Below, in pieces: positions 59,032 through 64,000 of a stretch of DNA of 64,000 nt. The DNA comes from Rhizoctonia solani. Taxonomy: Eukaryota; Basidiomycota; Agaricomycetes; Cantharellales; Ceratobasidiaceae. Each line of letters begins with the position of its first letter. Positions within the stretch are counted from its first letter, which is position 1. The stretch spans positions 2,356,001 to 2,420,000 of the forward strand of contig NC_057385.1 of NCBI RefSeq assembly GCF_016906535.1. The letters are read 5' to 3'. Under the pieces are notes generated by a model, which was not told the origin of the DNA, searched no databases, and was given only the letters and a program-made list of their open reading frames with translations. The translations under genes were made by a program, and so were the position numbers.

Positions 59032-62000
59032 ATGGATACGTGAGTAGTTGGTAACATGAGCATTCAACCAGTGTTCTATGGGCGTGCAGGCTCGACTTTA
59101 ATTTACACCAGTTGATATTAACTGAGCTTGCTCAGAATATTAGCGACAGTATCGATTCCGAAGACCCCGTCGAAGAAGTCAACGAGGCTATTGAACTTAT
59201 CACCTCCAAAGTAGTCACAAGGGATATTTCCAGCACGCAATCTAATGGCACAGAGCCCAAAGTCTTCATGGCAAGTCCTTATGCCTCTCACGCCCAGTCC
59301 GACGCGTAGCTCATTTATATCGCCTTAGCCCGCCTCACGTGTCAATTGCAACATTGCTTTTGGCCAATTCGCGTTGAATTGTCCAGAGTCTCATGTTGAG
59401 AGTACAGTAACGGTGCTTATTGGTATTCTGCGTGACGTTCCGCACATCGATTATGAGCGGAGTCTGGCATGGAGCGGTGAGTAAACACGTTTGCTCGTTT
59501 CAACGCGTGTATCTGATTCAAAGTCGATCAGACTGGTCTTTGCCCGACGAGCTTGTATTCGTTACCGTTTGTGCCTTGCTTAGACTAGCCTCCTTGCATC
59601 CTAGCCACCGCGCGAATGTGATGGCCGCGATCGTTACGTTTGCGAAGAGTCTGTCAAGATGCTGGGAGAAGAGCCTGGTACGTTGGCATAGCTGTCTTCC
59701 GTAAACGTTTCACTCAATTGGTGTAGCTGCCGAGGTCATCATCCATGTCTCTCCTGCGTTCCACGGCTTATATCGCGCGGTAACCGCAACCCCGTTCCCG
59801 TGGGAGCTTTCTGAATGGTTGGCATGCTCCAAGGCATTCGCAAGTCTCTTCTCCGTCAGGCTCGTCGAACGACTAAACGCTATTGTCGAAGAGTTCTTAC
59901 AGCGCGCAGACGAAGACCCTTCTCTCTCGCTTTACGTCCAAGCTTTCTTGGCGCGTTACAAGGCCAATGAACGTCCTCTGTCCGGCTACTTTGTTATTTG
60001 TAGCATTGTCGAGGTTCAATGGACCGCCCTTGCACAGGTGCTTGCGTCTCCGCTCCACGATCCCGAGACACAAAAGAAGAAGATCCAATCGGTTGCTTTG
60101 ACTGACGATGCAGAGGCATCGAATATGGCTTGGGCGACCCTAATGCGTCAAAAGGCTCATAGCATCGACAGTACCCAGCAAGGAGTCAAGGAGCATTTAC
60201 AACAAACGGTAGCCCACACAATGAAGTATTTCAATGATTTATTGGTGCAAGTTGAGGACATGGAGGATGATCCTGATAACGATACGTACACTTGGGAAAC
60301 TATGGCGGAGAGCTTGGTGAGTGTTCTCACTCAACTTCAAATCCGTTGGAACTGACGTACAGTTTTCATTCACTGAATTTGAGTAGAAATTAGTGTCTTT
60401 GTGCTGTGTCGCCCTGGGAGACTTGGATAGCGGCTTGCTGACGCAGATCAAACTCATGCTGAGCGACGTCTCTCCTGCTTACGATAATCTCTTGCAAGAA
60501 GGCGCGATTACTTCGGTGACGGTGCTCGTTCACAAGTGAGTTTAAGTAACGCGCCGAATGAGGGCTTCTCTAACTTGGGTTTAGCTTCCCCGAGGTTGCG
60601 AGTCCCATGGCTCACCATTTGCGTAAATTCATTACTGCACCTCTGCCGCTTTTGGAATTCCACTTTGCCAGCGATCCGACTGCTCCAACTGTTCTGGCTG
60701 CGGCATCCAACTGCTTGGCCGTGTGTATCGAGGTATGTGAGGAACTACATCGCAGTGAAAGATATTAACCTCGTTTGTTTGTAGGCGGCTCCCGGCGAAG
60801 ATTTCCTCCTGTCCTTTATCTATTCTCTCTTGAATTACATCACTGCGACCAATCAAGAAATGGATGCTGGCACTTCTCCTTACATCCATAATCACGCCAA
60901 TGACTCGACTACTGCGGTTTCAATCGAGTCCGGTTTGCGCAATAAAACAGACCTTGAGAAACGCCGCATTGGAATGAGCACTATCTCCGTCATTACCCGA
61001 TTGGCTTTAGCGTTTAAGAGAGAAGATGTGCGTATATCATCTCATCGAGGGAAGAAGCAAACTTATTTGGCTCTTGCAGGTTACGAAGCTATGCATTTCA
61101 CTCTTATTACAGCGTCTACCTACCGCGCACCCATCTGTGCAAGGTGCAATCTCGTACAATCTTGTCGATCTAGCGCTCGCGGCGCCCCAGAATGTCTTCT
61201 CCGATATCATCCACGTTTTCTCTCAGATTAATCGCATTGTTGAAGGGGCCGAAAGCAATTCTGGAGCGAGAACATCTAGTAATCAAGTATGTCCCTAGAT
61301 CTTACACAACACTTTGGTGTCTTAATCTGTTATTCAGGTCTTGGCCGCGCAAACTCGCCTGGCGCATGAGCTTAAAACCCGGCCCGAGCTGTATGAGACA
61401 TACTTAGTCGAATTGTTGACGATGTTTGTGGACAAGGGTACAGCCATCCAGACGCAGGCAGGTCAGGACAAGAATGGAACTGTGGTGCGTAGTTCCAACT
61501 CGGATGGAGCACTGCCGCTTATTGGGTCCCCAGCCTACTCAAACCTTGGCCGAGTTGGTGGCTCTTACTTTGCCCATTGACGCCCTAGTTGCCCACTCTG
61601 ATTTCCACCCTGACCGTGACGCAAGTACCGAAGTTACGGCCTTGTTTAGAAACATGTGGTTCATATGCGGACTTTTCCGCCTTAGCTCCGATGATAAGGC
61701 AGATATGATAAACGAGTGGCAATACGCTGCGATGACAAGGATTGCGGCCAAAACGCCTCCAGTAGTGCTTGAAGAGGCACAGGATTATCTGACCAACGCG
61801 ATCGAATACAATCCTATCTTCCGGAATGACTATTTACAGATCGTGAGTCAGATCCCAGCTCCAGACAAGGCATCAGACTCACCACCCCTTAGGTTGTTGC
61901 TCGTCATCGCGTGACTCTTAGTAAATTCATCCCAACACGCGGAACTGATATACGATACTTGACGCCCACTCAAATCATTTTCCTGCTCACTATGCATGAT

Positions 62001-64000
62001 TTGGAGAATATGCGCGCCAAAATGTTCTTGCCATCGTCCCTAGTCTGGTACTTCTCGAATGAGGGATTGAACAAAAATGCACCCCTTACTGCTTCCATGG
62101 ATTCTATCTCCGAGAAAGTGAGGATTCTGTGTGTATTGGCAGGGTATATGCGCTGACATAGTGGTGCAGGTCATTCGTGATTTCGTTAATGACACGATTA
62201 GCAGAAGAATTGTACAGCACTCCATAAGCCCGGCACTGTCTGTTGAACTACGAAAATTGCTGGTCGCAAGTACGCACAGGATCTCCAAGATTCGCGAACT
62301 CGCAATGAAGTACCTTCAACGACTTATTTCGGCTTTTCCATCTCTCTTATGTGATCCACCTTTTGTGGTGGCCCTACTTGAAGTGTTGACATTAATTCAT
62401 CGAGCCTGCGAAGGTGAATTTACGGACGAAGTAAGCGCAAATTCTACATCGGAGGGTCTAGCTATTTACTTCCCATTTGATAAAGTTCTCTCCCCAACAC
62501 GACTACCGCTCTCAAAGGGCCGATATAACGCTCCAGCTCTCGGATTCGTATGCATCAAGGAATGAAATACTTTCCCAATTGTATAAACATACGAATAAGT
62601 GGCTGGAGGCAGCTACCGCTCGGGCACCGATCGAGATACAAGCAACGCTACAGGTCAGTTGAGTGGTGTAGCATCACACCTCAATTCACTCATCATATCG
62701 TACCGAGTAGAATTACCTTGCAGACACTAGAGTGGTATCTGCGGATGGCTCAGCTGAGCTTGGTGCTACCATGGCCCTGCAGTTTGCCAAGACGGTTCCT
62801 CCTTCAGACAAGAAGCAAGGTATGCATTGCAAAAGCATCTTTAGCCCACTAAAGTTCTATGGTTTCCAGGACTGGACTCTCAGCCATACACTTTGGACAG
62901 AGCGAGAGTTATGGCAACCCAAATCGCCTCCAAATCATACTTTGGAGGGGAAGCCGGAGGAGTTAGGCTAGCCAACCGAGGAGGTAAGGGAAATCACTCG
63001 AGCGTCCCGCTGCTGGGTGTTTGATAGATTGGTGTGAATAGGTATTGAGGAAATTCAGCTTCCTCCACCGACCAAAGCACCTTTCCTCGAAATCAAGGCA
63101 TTGAAGGCTAAACTCGCCGTTTCCGTGGCTGAAATCCGTGATAAGACAAGCAAGTTGACCGTGCAAGATCTTCGCCGCCTTCTATTCCGATGTGCAGCTG
63201 TTTTGATGGCCTTGCCCGAGGTAAATCTAACCATCTATGTTGCCCGCCCTCACTCTGAGATTGACCAAATGGTGTTGTAGCCTGACCATGACTTGCTCCA
63301 TTATCTGGTCGCTGTACCTTTTGCTGCATTTACACCAGCAACTATTTCTACCGGAATTGATGCTTGGACTTGGCTAATTGGCGAGAGGAAAGATATGGAA
63401 ATCTCACTCATGCTCGAGTTCAACACTGCATGGGCCACCACCGTAAAGCAAAAGAAAGGCATATTTTCAAACCATATGGAGTGAGTCAACATCACATTCC
63501 CGCTTTGCATGAATTTACTCGGTCTCAAGCTCCGGCGATCCATTCCGCCACCCAGTGGGGTATAACCCTACCAACAAGTCTGATATGGATCAGATCCTTG
63601 GCGATGCCCGTCGGCTCTTGGTTCCGCACACAATCTTGTTGCAGATGTTGAGGAGTAGATTCCAAGCGGTCCGGTACAAGAACCCCGGTCTGATGCAACT
63701 ACTTCTGAGACTCGTCCTGCGGTCAACACGCAAAGGGGTTTCGCTTAGGTTGGTACTAGGTTAAGTTTATTTGATTATTGCTAAACTGCTTATTTTGTAG
63801 CACGCATGCATTGGCTCGTGAGCCTCGCTTCAGTTTGCTCATTTTTGGGTTTGAGGTTCTTCGAAGTAGCTTAATGGATACATACCCGGAAGCTCGGCTC
63901 CGCGAAGCTCTGTATCGCACCGCACTTTCGTGGTTTGCAGTTCGACCACAGTGGGTCTTGATTCTCTTGGCTTGTAGATGGAAATACTTAATTCTGCCTC
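59032..64000 (+). CDS. STT4: Phosphatidylinositol 4-kinase STT4 (PI4KA), N-terminal part, cut by window
   Basis: Makes PI4P at the plasma membrane. ATG 59032 begins MDTLDFNLHQLILTELAQNI across the first intron. Only the N-terminal helical-repeat part is present. Segments matching Stt4: RRIGMSTISVITRLALAFKR, SISYNLVDLALAAPQNVFSD (read as GAISYNLVDL), VLAAQTRLAHELKTRPELYE, LAELVALTLPIDALVAHSDF, LTPTQIIFLLTMHDLENMRA, SVELRKLLVASTHRISKIRE, FPSLLCDPPFVVALLEVLTL, ADITLQLSDSYASRNEILSQ, RVMATQIASKSYFGGEAGGV and RYKNPGLMQLLLRLVLRSTR, to LSWFAVRPQW. There an intron seems to start near 63954. The lipid-kinase domain must lie to the right. Missing bases are suspected at 59306, TT 59374-59375 and at the exon end near 59680. 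Confidence 0.94.

Noticed and set aside
61480..61575. Frame change in STT4 near the LPLIGSP/LGPQPTQ overlap as another base loss
   Set aside because: A normal intron with a GTGCGT donor and CCCAG acceptor explains it and gives GTV-PTQTLAELV in frame.

Overview
The window is nuclear DNA of a filamentous basidiomycete, most likely an Agaricomycete of the Rhizoctonia/Ceratobasidium type. The reasons are: genes on both strands every 1-3 kb; many short introns (about 45-60 bases, GT-AG with a few GC-AG); and family content typical of that group, including a DUF6533 seven-helix protein, a kinase with an MLKL-like N-terminal domain, a TIGR04076 protein and the yeast-type housekeeping set. No bacterial operons, CRISPR arrays, rRNA or credible tRNA genes were seen. 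Genes were called by splicing exons by eye and comparing the result with remembered family motifs.

Layout. 0-8.3 kb: 3' end of an unrecognised gene, Nit2-type omega-amidase, type I Hsp40 with a CAAX end, AIM29/UPF0538 protein (minus), GH3 beta-glucosidase with a PA14 insert. 8.3-10.2 kb: no gene recognised. 10.2-14.1 kb (minus): eIF2B epsilon and an acidic Ala/Glu/Pro-rich protein. 15.5-24.1 kb: PalI/Rim9, NOP2 (minus), FAR-17a/AIG1 protein (minus), FUN14 protein, TIGR04076 protein, argininosuccinate lyase. 24.2-26 kb: DUF6533 membrane protein (minus). 27.3-35.4 kb: Sso-type syntaxin, AN1 zinc-finger protein, aspartate aminotransferase, TDA3-like FAD oxidoreductase (minus), metallophosphoesterase (minus). 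35.9-46.7 kb: glucosidase I, a Ser/Pro-rich orphan (minus), Met30-type F-box/WD40 protein (minus), GSK3 kinase (minus). 46.7-50.4 kb: gene-poor. 50.4-54.8 kb: a large gene reading as MLKL-like helical domain, tyrosine-kinase-like domain, then RasGEF_N and RasGEF. 55-64 kb: a small orphan (minus), an arrestin-like protein, and the N-terminal part of the PI 4-kinase STT4, cut by the window edge.

Two points stand out. First, the kinase-RasGEF fusion with a cell-death-type N-terminal domain is the most interesting object; it would join a sensor/kinase module directly to Ras activation. Second, at least twenty places in otherwise well conserved genes need exactly one extra base to keep the frame, nearly all in short homopolymers. 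This looks like systematic homopolymer under-calling in the assembly rather than gene decay, and any automatic annotation of the window will be broken by it.

The genes are mostly unrelated housekeeping functions (proteostasis, translation, rRNA modification, ER glycan trimming, amino-acid metabolism), plus signalling components (PalI pH sensing, GSK3, Met30, RasGEF, PI4K). There is no sign of a biosynthetic cluster or a mobile element.
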